Of a stretch of DNA of 34,226 nt, positions 14,007 to 20,881 are shown in pieces. How positions within the stretch are numbered: the stretch's first letter is position 1; each line of letters starts with the position of its first letter. The notes under the pieces are model-generated. The model did no database searches, had not been told where the DNA came from, and was given only the letters and a program-made list of their open reading frames with translations. Source of the stretch: Collinsella sp. (GTDB lineage: Bacteria > Actinomycetota > Coriobacteriia > Coriobacteriales > Coriobacteriaceae); assembly GCA_019414325.1 (NCBI GenBank), contig DXMG01000010.1, positions 1 to 34,226 of the forward strand, written 5' to 3'. Position numbers and translations under genes: made by a program.

Positions 14007-15344
14007 ATGGGTCGGCGTTTTCCGCTGCCCTCGATGCTCCAAAAACTAGCCTGCGCCCTAGCTGTGGCGCTCGCTTTGTTGTGCGCGGGGACAGCCGCGC
14101 CTTCGACCGCCCAGGCGCTCGAGACCGCAAAGATCACCGCGCGTCCCAATACCGGTTCGGGCAGCGCTGTGGTCGGCGGCACTGAGACGCGCATTACCTG
14201 GGAGGTTCAGGCCGATGCCGACGAGGAGCTGAGCGGTCTTTCGCTGACGTTTGTCGACGGCACGACGTTTGGTACCGATGACACGCGATTGACGATGCTC
14301 TCGGGCGAGGACCTCATGGATCGTACGCCCATGAAGCCCACGTGCAAGGCTGACGGCCAGACGCTCAAGATCGACTTTGGCGAGACGGCGCCTGCCGGCG
14401 GCTTTTTCCGTGTCGAGGTTTACGGCGTGACGTTTCCCGTCGAGGGCGGCGATGAGGCCTTTAGCGGAACCTATACGCTTGCCGACGGTTCGACCAAGAA
14501 GATTTCCAAGATTCCTTCCGTCGAGATCAAAGGCGTGACGGCCTTTGACAACTTCCTGGCCGATCTTAAGGAACAGCCGTGGGTCGAGGCATGGAACTCC
14601 AATATGTTCCTGCGCCTGTTCTTGAACCCGGTCATTTTGGTCCAGAGTCTGCCGATCGTCTTTAAGGGCTTCCTTATGTCGCTCTCGATCGTGCTTGTGG
14701 CGTTTCCGCTGGCGATCCCCTTTGGCTTTGCCCTGTCGCTCATGCGCATCTCCAAATCGCGCATCTTGCGCTGCCTTGCCGGCATCTACGTGAATATCAT
14801 CCGCGGCACGCCGGCATTCCTGCAGATCTATATCGCGTTCTTTGGCCTGCCGCTTGCCGGTGTCAAGGTTGACGACTACGTCTTGGGCGTTATCGTCATG
14901 GCCATGAACTCGTCTGCGTACCTGTGCGAGATCTTCCGCGCCGGTATTCAGTCGATCCCCAAGGGTCAAAACGAGGCTGCTCGCTCGCTGGGCATGAATG
15001 CCTTCCAGACGCTGCTCTACGTTATGATTCCGCAGACGTTCCGCAATGTCCTGCCTACGCTGACCAGCGAGTTTATCCTGCTCTACAAGGATACGTCGCT
15101 GCTCGCCGCCGTGGGCGTGGTCGAGATCGTCATGAACGCCCGCACCATCGTGGCAACGACGGGCTCCATTACGCCGTATGTGGTTGCCGCCCTGTTCTAT
15201 CTGGTCATTACCCTGCCGCTTGCGCGCTTGGTGAGCGGTCTCGAGGCGAGGCTGCTGGGTACGGCCGAAACCAAAAAGAAGCGTCCCACCAAGAGCGCCG
15301 GACAGGTTGTCGCGACGCCCGCCGACCATATCGCTGGTCTGTAA
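14007..15344 (+). CDS. Amino-acid ABC transporter permease with large extracytoplasmic N-terminal domain
   Basis: A 445-residue membrane protein. The C-terminal ~230 residues are a HisM/GlnP-type permease: several transmembrane helices, the IIRGTPAFLQIYIAFFGLP segment, and the ATPase-contact EAA loop (EAARSLGMNAFQTLLYVMIP). The N-terminus is a signal-peptide-like helix (LACALAVALALLCAGTAAPS, cleavage plausible after AQA). About 170 residues of predicted beta-rich, extracytoplasmic sequence follow (ETRITWEVQADADEELSGLS and onward, GGFFRVEVYGVTFPV), which ordinary ~220-residue permeases lack. The start is uncertain: ATG at 14007 has GAGGGGG very close, while an in-frame TTG at 13983 has AGGAG at ideal spacing and would add eight residues. 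It is followed by the ATPase gene 12 bp on. Confidence 0.85.
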   Translation: MGRRFPLPSMLQKLACALAVALALLCAGTAAPSTAQALETAKITARPNTGSGSAVVGGTETRITWEVQADADEELSGLSLTFVDGTTFGTDDTRLTMLSGEDLMDRTPMKPTCKADGQTLKIDFGETAPAGGFFRVEVYGVTFPVEGGDEAFSGTYTLADGSTKKISKIPSVEIKGVTAFDNFLADLKEQPWVEAWNSNMFLRLFLNPVILVQSLPIVFKGFLMSLSIVLVAFPLAIPFGFALSLMRISKSRILRCLAGIYVNIIRGTPAFLQIYIAFFGLPLAGVKVDDYVLGVIVMAMNSSAYLCEIFRAGIQSIPKGQNEAARSLGMNAFQTLLYVMIPQTFRNVLPTLTSEFILLYKDTSLLAAVGVVEIVMNARTIVATTGSITPYVVAALFYLVITLPLARLVSGLEARLLGTAETKKKRPTKSAGQVVATPADHIAGL

Positions 15345-15356
15345 GGAGGTTCTATC

Positions 15357-16109
<753 letters not shown>

Positions 16110-16136
16110 CGGCGCGTCGAAGTTGTCGATATCACA

Positions 16137-16171
16137 AACGGGGACCGGATAGTATCCGGCCCCCGTTTTTG
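16137..16171 (+). terminator. Intrinsic terminator of the ABC transporter operon
   Basis: ACGGGG-A-CCGGATA pairs with TATCCGG-C-CCCCGT (16138-16165) around a single-base apex, with an internal A/C mismatch, followed by T5. The apex must open a few pairs, leaving a long GC-rich stem. Confidence 0.85.
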
Positions 16172-16241
16172 TTTGGGCATGAGCGACTGTTGTTGTGCGG
16201 TGCTCGGCTGTCAGTTGTCTTGCGACTTTCTGACGGCTTCG

Positions 16242-16661
16242 TTAGGCCAGCTCCGCTCCCAGAGCCTTGCAGGCCGCCTCGCCCTCATCGTCGGGCGCAT
16301 CGTAGCAAATGACGGAGTCCACGACGTTGACGCCGGCCTCGTCGGCGTCGGCCTTCCAGTTGTCCATCCACTCGCCCTCGGCCCACGAATAGGAGCCAAA
16401 GAGGACGACCTTCTTGTCGCCGAGGGTCTCCTTGACCTCGTCCCACATAGGCTGGAACTCGTCATACTCAAGCTCCTCGGAACCCATGGCGGGGCAGCCG
16501 AAGGCAATGGCGTCATAGCTGGCGGCCTTGTCTGCGGAGAAGTCGGCGCAAGAGATGACCTCTGCCTCGGCACCCGCAGACGTGGCACCTTCGGCGACGA
16601 GGTTTGCCATGGCCTCGGTATTGCCCGTGCCGCTCCAATAGACGACGGCGATCTTGCTCAT
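16242..16661 (-). CDS. Flavodoxin
   Basis: A 139-residue short-chain flavodoxin, an FMN-carrying electron carrier that often replaces ferredoxin under iron limitation. The phosphate-binding loop is SGTGNTE (about residues 10-16) after the strand SKIAVVYW, and the FMN-contact segments FGCPAMGSEELEYDEFQPMW and FGSYSWAEGEWMDNW are typical. The ATG at 16661 is supported by AAAGGA upstream on the minus strand; the same frame opens much farther upstream but overlaps the DUF3793 gene. It lies 46 bp downstream of that gene, probably in one operon. Confidence 0.92.
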   Translation of the reverse strand: MSKIAVVYWSGTGNTEAMANLVAEGATSAGAEAEVISCADFSADKAASYDAIAFGCPAMGSEELEYDEFQPMWDEVKETLGDKKVVLFGSYSWAEGEWMDNWKADADEAGVNVVDSVICYDAPDDEGEAACKALGAELA

Positions 16662-16707
16662 ATGTTTTCCTTTCGGTTGTGCGGTGTGCGGCCGCGTTTT
16701 GTATGCT

Positions 16708-17412
16708 CTATCGGGTTGCCTGGACAAGTTGTCCCAGGGTGTAGCCCTGTTGATAGATGTAGGTAAGGTATTGCGTGCATGCACGATAGGAATCGAAGGT
16801 CGTGAGCGCCTGCTCAACGTTTGTGTATACCTTCCATGCGCCAAAGACCTTATAGTTTTCGCCGTGCTGGACGATAAACTGATGGACATCTTCGTAGGGA
16901 TAGCCCAAAAAATAGCCAATTTCGTGGGGGAACTCGCACATGCATCCCGTATCGCAGTGCCTATTTCGCACGAGTGCGCAGACGCTGCCGTCATAGGCGC
17001 TTTCTGCGGCATTGCTGCTTGCCAGCGTGATGCGCGCGGCGAGATGCACCAGGGATGCGGGCAGGTTGTGGACATCGTAACCTTCGGCGGCAAGCGCCAT
17101 CGTGGCGCGGGGGTCGGAGAGGTATCGCATGAGGTCCGCAGGGCGGTACACATAGATGAGCGCTCCGCAGGGGCGCCAGACCAAAACGCTCATATGGATT
17201 CCGAGTGGCTGGAGCTCGCGGTTGCATTGGGCTATGACGGCGAGCAGGCGAGAGCGTCGCTCTTCGATATGGGCGGCGCTGGGTTTTCCGTTTTGGTTGG
17301 CGTAAACGCCGGGATAGGTAAAGAGCGAAGCCGGCTTGATACCTGCGAGCGTAGGGGAGCAGTTGCGCACGACAGCCGTTTGGTATGTTGGGATGTCAAT
17401 GGTTCGAGTCAC
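16708..17412 (-). CDS. DUF3793 family protein
   Basis: A 234-residue cytoplasmic protein that I recognise as DUF3793. The cues are NCSPTLAGIKPASLF near the start, a Cys-rich stretch HCDTGCMC, and the conserved EFPHEIGYFLGYPYEDVHQFI. The function is unknown, but the gene is frequently beside a flavodoxin gene in anaerobic Bacillota and Coriobacteriia, as here, suggesting a redox or iron-homeostasis role. The start is GTG at 17412 with AAAGGAG at good spacing on the minus strand. A promoter at 17452-17479 and a possible iron-regulator half-site at 17437 lie upstream. Confidence 0.8.
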   Translation of the reverse strand: MTRTIDIPTYQTAVVRNCSPTLAGIKPASLFTYPGVYANQNGKPSAAHIEERRSRLLAVIAQCNRELQPLGIHMSVLVWRPCGALIYVYRPADLMRYLSDPRATMALAAEGYDVHNLPASLVHLAARITLASSNAAESAYDGSVCALVRNRHCDTGCMCEFPHEIGYFLGYPYEDVHQFIVQHGENYKVFGAWKVYTNVEQALTTFDSYRACTQYLTYIYQQGYTLGQLVQATR

Positions 17413-17436
17413 GATGCTCCTTTCGGGTCCCCAGTT

Positions 17437-17445
17437 GTTAGCCTA
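17437..17445. promoter_or_regulatory. Possible DtxR/IdeR-type half-site ahead of DUF3793-flavodoxin
   Basis: TAGGCTAAC on the minus strand matches nine consecutive bases of the IdeR/DtxR consensus right half, directly downstream of the -10. The left half is degenerate. Suggestive only; iron control would suit flavodoxin. Confidence 0.3.
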
Positions 17446-17451
17446 GGAAAA

Positions 17452-17479
17452 CTTATACACGAAAGTAAGCCTTGGTCAA
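17452..17479 (-). promoter_or_regulatory. Promoter of the DUF3793-flavodoxin operon
   Basis: On the minus strand, TTGACC (17479-17474) and TATAAG (17457-17452) are 16 bp apart, about 40 bp from the GTG start. The -35 is mirrored by the TTGACC at 17506-17511 that faces the divergent HMA gene, producing a GGTCAA...TTGACC dyad. Confidence 0.55.
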
Positions 17480-17505
17480 CTAAAAAGTTTGAAGAGGGAA
17501 ACTAA

Positions 17506-17555
17506 TTGACCGAACGGACATGATTTTGGAGTAAGATGGGACACCCCACGGGGGT
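17506..17555 (+). promoter_or_regulatory. Promoter region and CsoR-like dyad of the HMA gene
   Basis: TTGACC (17506-17511) and TAAGAT (17532-17537) are 20 bp apart, longer than normal. Immediately downstream, ACCCC-ACG-GGGGT (17543-17555) is a GC dyad of the kind bound by CsoR-type copper repressors. No regulator gene is in the window. The operator assignment is inference from sequence and from the metal-binding product. Confidence 0.4.
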
Positions 17556-17588
17556 ATCTCTGAAATGGACCGTAAGGAAGGGGAGCGT

Positions 17589-17972
17589 ATGAGCGACTTG
17601 CTCAACCCAGCAAATATCATCGTGCTGGGCGTGATTGCTATCGGTATGTTCTTTGGGCTGCGCCGCATTGCGGCGTCGACGCATGGAAAGAGTTGCTGCA
17701 GTGATGGCGCGAGCGGCAAGAAAGCCAAGAGGGTTGTGGTGGCAGACACCGACGAGTCCCACTACCCCTATCGTGAGGAGCTGCTTATCGGCGGCATGAG
17801 CTGCGATGGCTGCGCTCAGAATGTGGCCAATGCCCTCAATGCGCTGAATGGTGTGTGGGCTACGGTAACGTACGCGGACCACACAGCGCGCGTGCGCTCC
17901 AAGCGGCCGATTGATCGCGGTGTCCTTGAGGCGGCAGTGAGGGATGCGGGTTACTACGTCATGACGCTGTAA
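17589..17972 (+). CDS. Membrane-anchored HMA-domain metal-binding protein
   Basis: A 127-residue protein in two parts. Residues 9-27 form one transmembrane helix followed by a basic, Cys-containing stretch (THGKSCCSDG), resembling the small FeoB-associated Cys-rich membrane proteins. Residues 60-127 form a heavy-metal-associated domain with the metal motif GGMSCDGC (C72, C75) and the typical later strand ATVTYADHTARV. HMA domains of this type move Cu(I) or similar soft metals. The ATG at 17589 is preceded by GGGGAG. It is a single gene, divergent from DUF3793, with a possible copper operator upstream. Delivery to a transporter or sensing is inference. Confidence 0.8.
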   Translation: MSDLLNPANIIVLGVIAIGMFFGLRRIAASTHGKSCCSDGASGKKAKRVVVADTDESHYPYREELLIGGMSCDGCAQNVANALNALNGVWATVTYADHTARVRSKRPIDRGVLEAAVRDAGYYVMTL

Positions 17973-17998
17973 GCGCCGCCTTGGATGCATTTCCTTGT

Positions 17999-18424
17999 CT
18001 AGGCTCGTCCACGCAGTTCGATGTCTTGAATGTCATCGAAATCGATGGCGATGTCTTTGAGCTTGAGGAGCTTGAAGACGGGGAGTGCCTCGTCGAGAAT
18101 GCCGGTGCGGCTACGATAGCCGTACGTATCGTAATAGGTGACGCGCACCAGGTCGCCGCGTTTGAGGCCCTCGAGCTTTTCCGAAAGCTCGAGGGCTTTT
18201 TCTTCCGTGAGTTCGCATTTTGGCTCGGCGGTGATCTCTTGTTTGCGCACGAGCTCGTAGTATCCCGTGAGGGCGGCAAAGGGCATAAACTGCGCGGCAC
18301 GGCCGGCGCGGACGGCGCCGTTGGCGGTGAGTTTGGGATCGGCGGAACGGCGTCTTCCCTCGGGGTCCGCCAGGCGCTCAAATGGGGTCGGCGGCCGCAT
18401 CGGTTGTTGTTGGGGCTTAGGCAC
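17999..18424 (-). CDS. YolD-like protein
   Basis: A 141-residue protein of the YolD-like family, small proteins commonly encoded next to UvrX/UmuC-type Y-family polymerases in Gram-positive bacteria. RAAQFMPFAALTGYYELVRK is the family signature segment (residues 41-60), followed by a charged helix and beta-strands with RVTYYDTYGYRSRTG. The GTG start at 18424 has AGGAGG upstream and overlaps the end of the polymerase gene by 8 bp, so the two are translationally coupled and share the SOS promoter at 19966. The biochemical role of YolD proteins is not established. Confidence 0.82.
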   Translation of the reverse strand: MPKPQQQPMRPPTPFERLADPEGRRRSADPKLTANGAVRAGRAAQFMPFAALTGYYELVRKQEITAEPKCELTEEKALELSEKLEGLKRGDLVRVTYYDTYGYRSRTGILDEALPVFKLLKLKDIAIDFDDIQDIELRGRA

Positions 18425-19922
18425 GATGTCCTCCTACCTGATCGTTGCGCTCGCGTGCGGTGGCGCCGGCGGTAAAGCTCAATCCTTTGACCAGGGCGTT
18501 CTTGCCGTACTTGCCTTTTACGGCCAACACGGCGCGCGCCAGGTCGCGTTCGCGCTCATCGGCCTCGATATCGCTGAACAGATCGACGGTAGCGAATTCC
18601 TCGGGCATGAGGTTGCCAAAGCCCAGGTTGATGCGCTTGACCGGTCGTTTGGGGTCGACAGTCTGCGCCCAGAGCTCATCGAAATAGCCCATGATCTTCT
18701 TAAACGAATTGGTGCGCTCGGGCAGTTTTCGCGAGGCGTTGGAGTGCGCGAAGAGTGCGGCATAGCCACCACGCGGTTTGCCGCCGTGTTCCCCCACGAA
18801 GATGCCATCGATTGCCTGCGCCTCGCGCACCAAGCGACGCCGATCGTCATCGCGCTGGACGGGTTTGGGCGCACGGGGTGCGAGTTCGGGGCCGGCAGTT
18901 GCGGCAGGCTCGATGCTTGACGTGCTCGAGCGCAGGTGCCCGCATCCGTCTACATATTGCGCCGTACCGCTGGCGTCGAGCCGGCGTATGTCGGCTCGCT
19001 CGCTCGCGTAGCCAACAAAGAGTGAGATGCTGTCGCACACCACGTGCTTATCGACCAAGTCCAGCACGGCGTTGTCGACCATCTCGCGCAAAACGGTGTA
19101 AGCCTGCTCGTAGGCATAGCCCTTCGAGAGCACCTGCCCTGTGGTAGTTGAGGTCGCCTGCGGGCGATAGGCTTGGATATCGGCGATGGTTGTCGGCTCG
19201 CGCCCGAAGGCGTGGTCGATGAGATACTCGGCATTGACGCCGAGCTCGTCATAGAGCAGGTTTTCGTCGAGCGCGGCGACGCCCATCAGGTCGTAGACGC
19301 CGTACTTTTCGAGCCGCGCCGCCACGCCGGGGCCTATGCCCCAGATGTCGGTGATGGGACGATGGGGCCAGATTTCCTTACGAAAGGTCTCGTCGTCGAG
19401 TACGCCAATGCGGCTGGCTACGTGCTTGGCGGTGATGTCGAGCGCCACCTTGGCCTGGAATAGGTTGGGGCCGATGCCGACGGTTGCCGTGATGCCGGTG
19501 CGCGCGAGGACCTCGTCGCGCAGCATGCAGGCGAACCCTTCGGCATTGGTGTGGTAGAGGTCTAGATAGGGCGTCACGTCGATAAAGCATTCGTCGATTG
19601 AATAGACGTGAATGTCTTGCGGGCTCACGTATTCCAGATAGATGCCGTAGATTTTCGCCGACACCTCCATGTAGTGCTGCATGCGCGGTATGGCCTTGAT
19701 GTAGTCGATGCCGTCAGGAATCTCGAACAGACGGCAGCGGTTGTGTATCCCGAGGTCTTTCATGGCCTGCGTGATGGCGAGGCAGATGGTTGTGCGTCCG
19801 CGCGATTCATCGGCAACGACCAGGCACGTGGTGAGTGGGTCGAGCCCGCGGTCGACACACTCGACGCTGGCGTAAAACGTCTTAAGGTCGATGCAGATAT
19901 AGGTATGCTGCTCGTGCCCCAC
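18417..19922 (-). CDS. Y-family DNA polymerase (UvrX/UmuC/DinB-like), SOS-controlled
   Basis: A 501-residue translesion polymerase. The palm-domain metal ligands are D12 in ICIDLKTFYASVE and D110/E111 in YSIDECFIDVT. The thumb/HhH region is DIWGIGPGVAARLEKYGV, and the little-finger region begins near TTTGQVLSKGYAYEQA. It has a ~70-residue Pro/Ala-rich insertion around ATAGPELAPRAPKPVQ. I choose the GTG at 19922, preceded by GGGAGG, instead of the frame opening at 19994, because the latter lies within the promoter and upstream of the LexA box. Length and the YolD partner indicate the UvrX-like branch. It probably functions in mutagenic bypass during the SOS response. Confidence 0.88.
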   Translation of the reverse strand: MGHEQHTYICIDLKTFYASVECVDRGLDPLTTCLVVADESRGRTTICLAITQAMKDLGIHNRCRLFEIPDGIDYIKAIPRMQHYMEVSAKIYGIYLEYVSPQDIHVYSIDECFIDVTPYLDLYHTNAEGFACMLRDEVLARTGITATVGIGPNLFQAKVALDITAKHVASRIGVLDDETFRKEIWPHRPITDIWGIGPGVAARLEKYGVYDLMGVAALDENLLYDELGVNAEYLIDHAFGREPTTIADIQAYRPQATSTTTGQVLSKGYAYEQAYTVLREMVDNAVLDLVDKHVVCDSISLFVGYASERADIRRLDASGTAQYVDGCGHLRSSTSSIEPAATAGPELAPRAPKPVQRDDDRRRLVREAQAIDGIFVGEHGGKPRGGYAALFAHSNASRKLPERTNSFKKIMGYFDELWAQTVDPKRPVKRINLGFGNLMPEEFATVDLFSDIEADERERDLARAVLAVKGKYGKNALVKGLSFTAGATARERNDQVGGHRA

Positions 19923-19951
19923 GCGTCCTCCCATCAAACACATGTTCTTAT

Positions 19952-19965
19952 CGAATACATGTTCG
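19952..19965. promoter_or_regulatory. LexA (SOS) box of the polymerase-YolD operon
   Basis: CGAACATGTATTCG (minus strand) differs at one position from the Gram-positive LexA/DinR consensus CGAAC-N4-GTTCG. It directly abuts the -10 hexamer, where repressor binding would block transcription. Confidence 0.75.
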
Positions 19966-19994
19966 ATAATACCCGCTTGCGCGGACATCGTCAA
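19966..19994 (-). promoter_or_regulatory. Promoter of the polymerase-YolD operon
   Basis: On the minus strand, TTGACG (19994-19989) and TATTAT (19971-19966) are separated by exactly 17 bp, with the LexA box starting at the next base. Confidence 0.75.
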
Positions 19995-19995
19995 A

Positions 19996-20030
19996 ACCTG
20001 CCAAAAAGGGACTGGTTTGTTTTGGTAGGT
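19996..20030. repeat. 30-bp dispersed repeat, left copy (hairpin-forming)
   Basis: Bases 20001-20030 (CCAAAAAGGGACTGGTTTGT and on) match the reverse complement of 20729-20758 at 27 of 30 positions. Locally, ACCTGCCAAAA (19996-20006) pairs with TTTTGGTAGGT (20020-20030) with one G-T pair. It overlaps the -35 edge of the polymerase promoter region. Confidence 0.75.
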
Positions 20031-20154
20031 ATGGTCGTGCGGCTGGATCGGGTTTTAACGCAGCTCTAAAGAGCGCGTAACAGCTCGGAAAAGCTCCCTT
20101 CGTAGCATGAGCCTAACGATCGATACGGCCTACATGCACGGAAGGGTTGTGGGA

Positions 20155-20682
20155 ATGATGGTCAACTATGGGTTTGGTATGCCGACGCGCCTTGTCGCGG
20201 ATGGAGACGTGGCTCGCTGGTGCGGACGATTGGTTGCCCACTATGGCGGCACCAAGGCGCTGGTCGTGTTGGGCGGCGACAAGCATACGCGCGATGAACT
20301 TGTCTCGGCGGCACTTGGCTCGCTTGATCGAGCCCTACTCGAGCGTGTACTTTTCCGCTGCGGCTCGGTTGAGGGTGCCGGGGGAGACGGGCTGGTTGAC
20401 GAGGCCGTGGCCCTGGCGACCGACGAGGGCGTGGACTTTGTCCTGGCGATTGGCGATGCCGATACTGCTGGCTTTGCGCGCGAACTCGCGCGTCGCATGG
20501 CGGCGCTTGATGACGGTGAGGACGGCTTTGTCCCTTATGGATGCATTGTCTCGGAGGGCAACGTGCCCGCTGCGGTTGGCGCCGGCGAGGTTCCCGTTTT
20601 TGCCATCATCGCGCCCGAGCTGCTGGAGGGCATCGGGTCTCCTCTGCGTGAGTTGCTCGGTAGCGTCTGCGCCGCGGCCTAA
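20155..20682 (+). CDS. Iron-type alcohol dehydrogenase-like protein, N-terminal domain only
   Basis: A protein of about 175 residues resembling the nucleotide-binding N-terminal domain of group III (iron-containing) alcohol dehydrogenases: the opening NYGFGMPTRLVADGDVARWC, then HYGGTKALVVLGGD, and VDEAVALATDEGVDFVLAIG. The usual GGGSxxD loop is replaced by IGDADTAG. The entire C-terminal helical domain with the iron-binding His residues is missing, and the frame ends cleanly with a stop. The start is uncertain: ATG 20155 follows GGAAGG, while ATG 20107 lacks a ribosome site. It sits between inverted copies of a 30-bp repeat. A truncated remnant or a repurposed NAD-binding protein are both possible. 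Confidence 0.6.
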   Translation: MMVNYGFGMPTRLVADGDVARWCGRLVAHYGGTKALVVLGGDKHTRDELVSAALGSLDRALLERVLFRCGSVEGAGGDGLVDEAVALATDEGVDFVLAIGDADTAGFARELARRMAALDDGEDGFVPYGCIVSEGNVPAAVGAGEVPVFAIIAPELLEGIGSPLRELLGSVCAAA

Positions 20683-20693
20683 TATTTGGCATA

Positions 20694-20758
20694 AAGGGAT
20701 GGGTTATTTTTGGTTGGCAAAGCGTTTGACCTGCCAAAATAAACCTGTCCCTTTTTGG
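20694..20758. repeat. 30-bp dispersed repeat, right copy within a larger hairpin
   Basis: Bases 20729-20758 are the inverted partner of 20001-20030. Here the repeat also pairs with the preceding AAAGGGATGGGTTATTTT (20694-20711), forming an imperfect long stem with TGCCAAAATAAACCTGTCCC on the 3' side, just after the ADH-like gene. The 3' arm ends in CTTTTT, so it may also terminate that gene. Confidence 0.7.
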
Positions 20759-20881
20759 TCGGTTGCCGTTTGGGGGCCGATTGGCAACGCTCGCTGATTA
20801 TAGTCTTGACCTGCGCTAGAATAGTGGCATCTGAATGTCCGGGCGCATGGAGGCGTGCGCTCGTATGCTGAGGAGGACTCT

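Noticed and set aside
16210..16234. GTCAG/CTGAC hairpin as the flavodoxin terminator
   Set aside because: The stem is short with internal loops and no T run on the minus strand.
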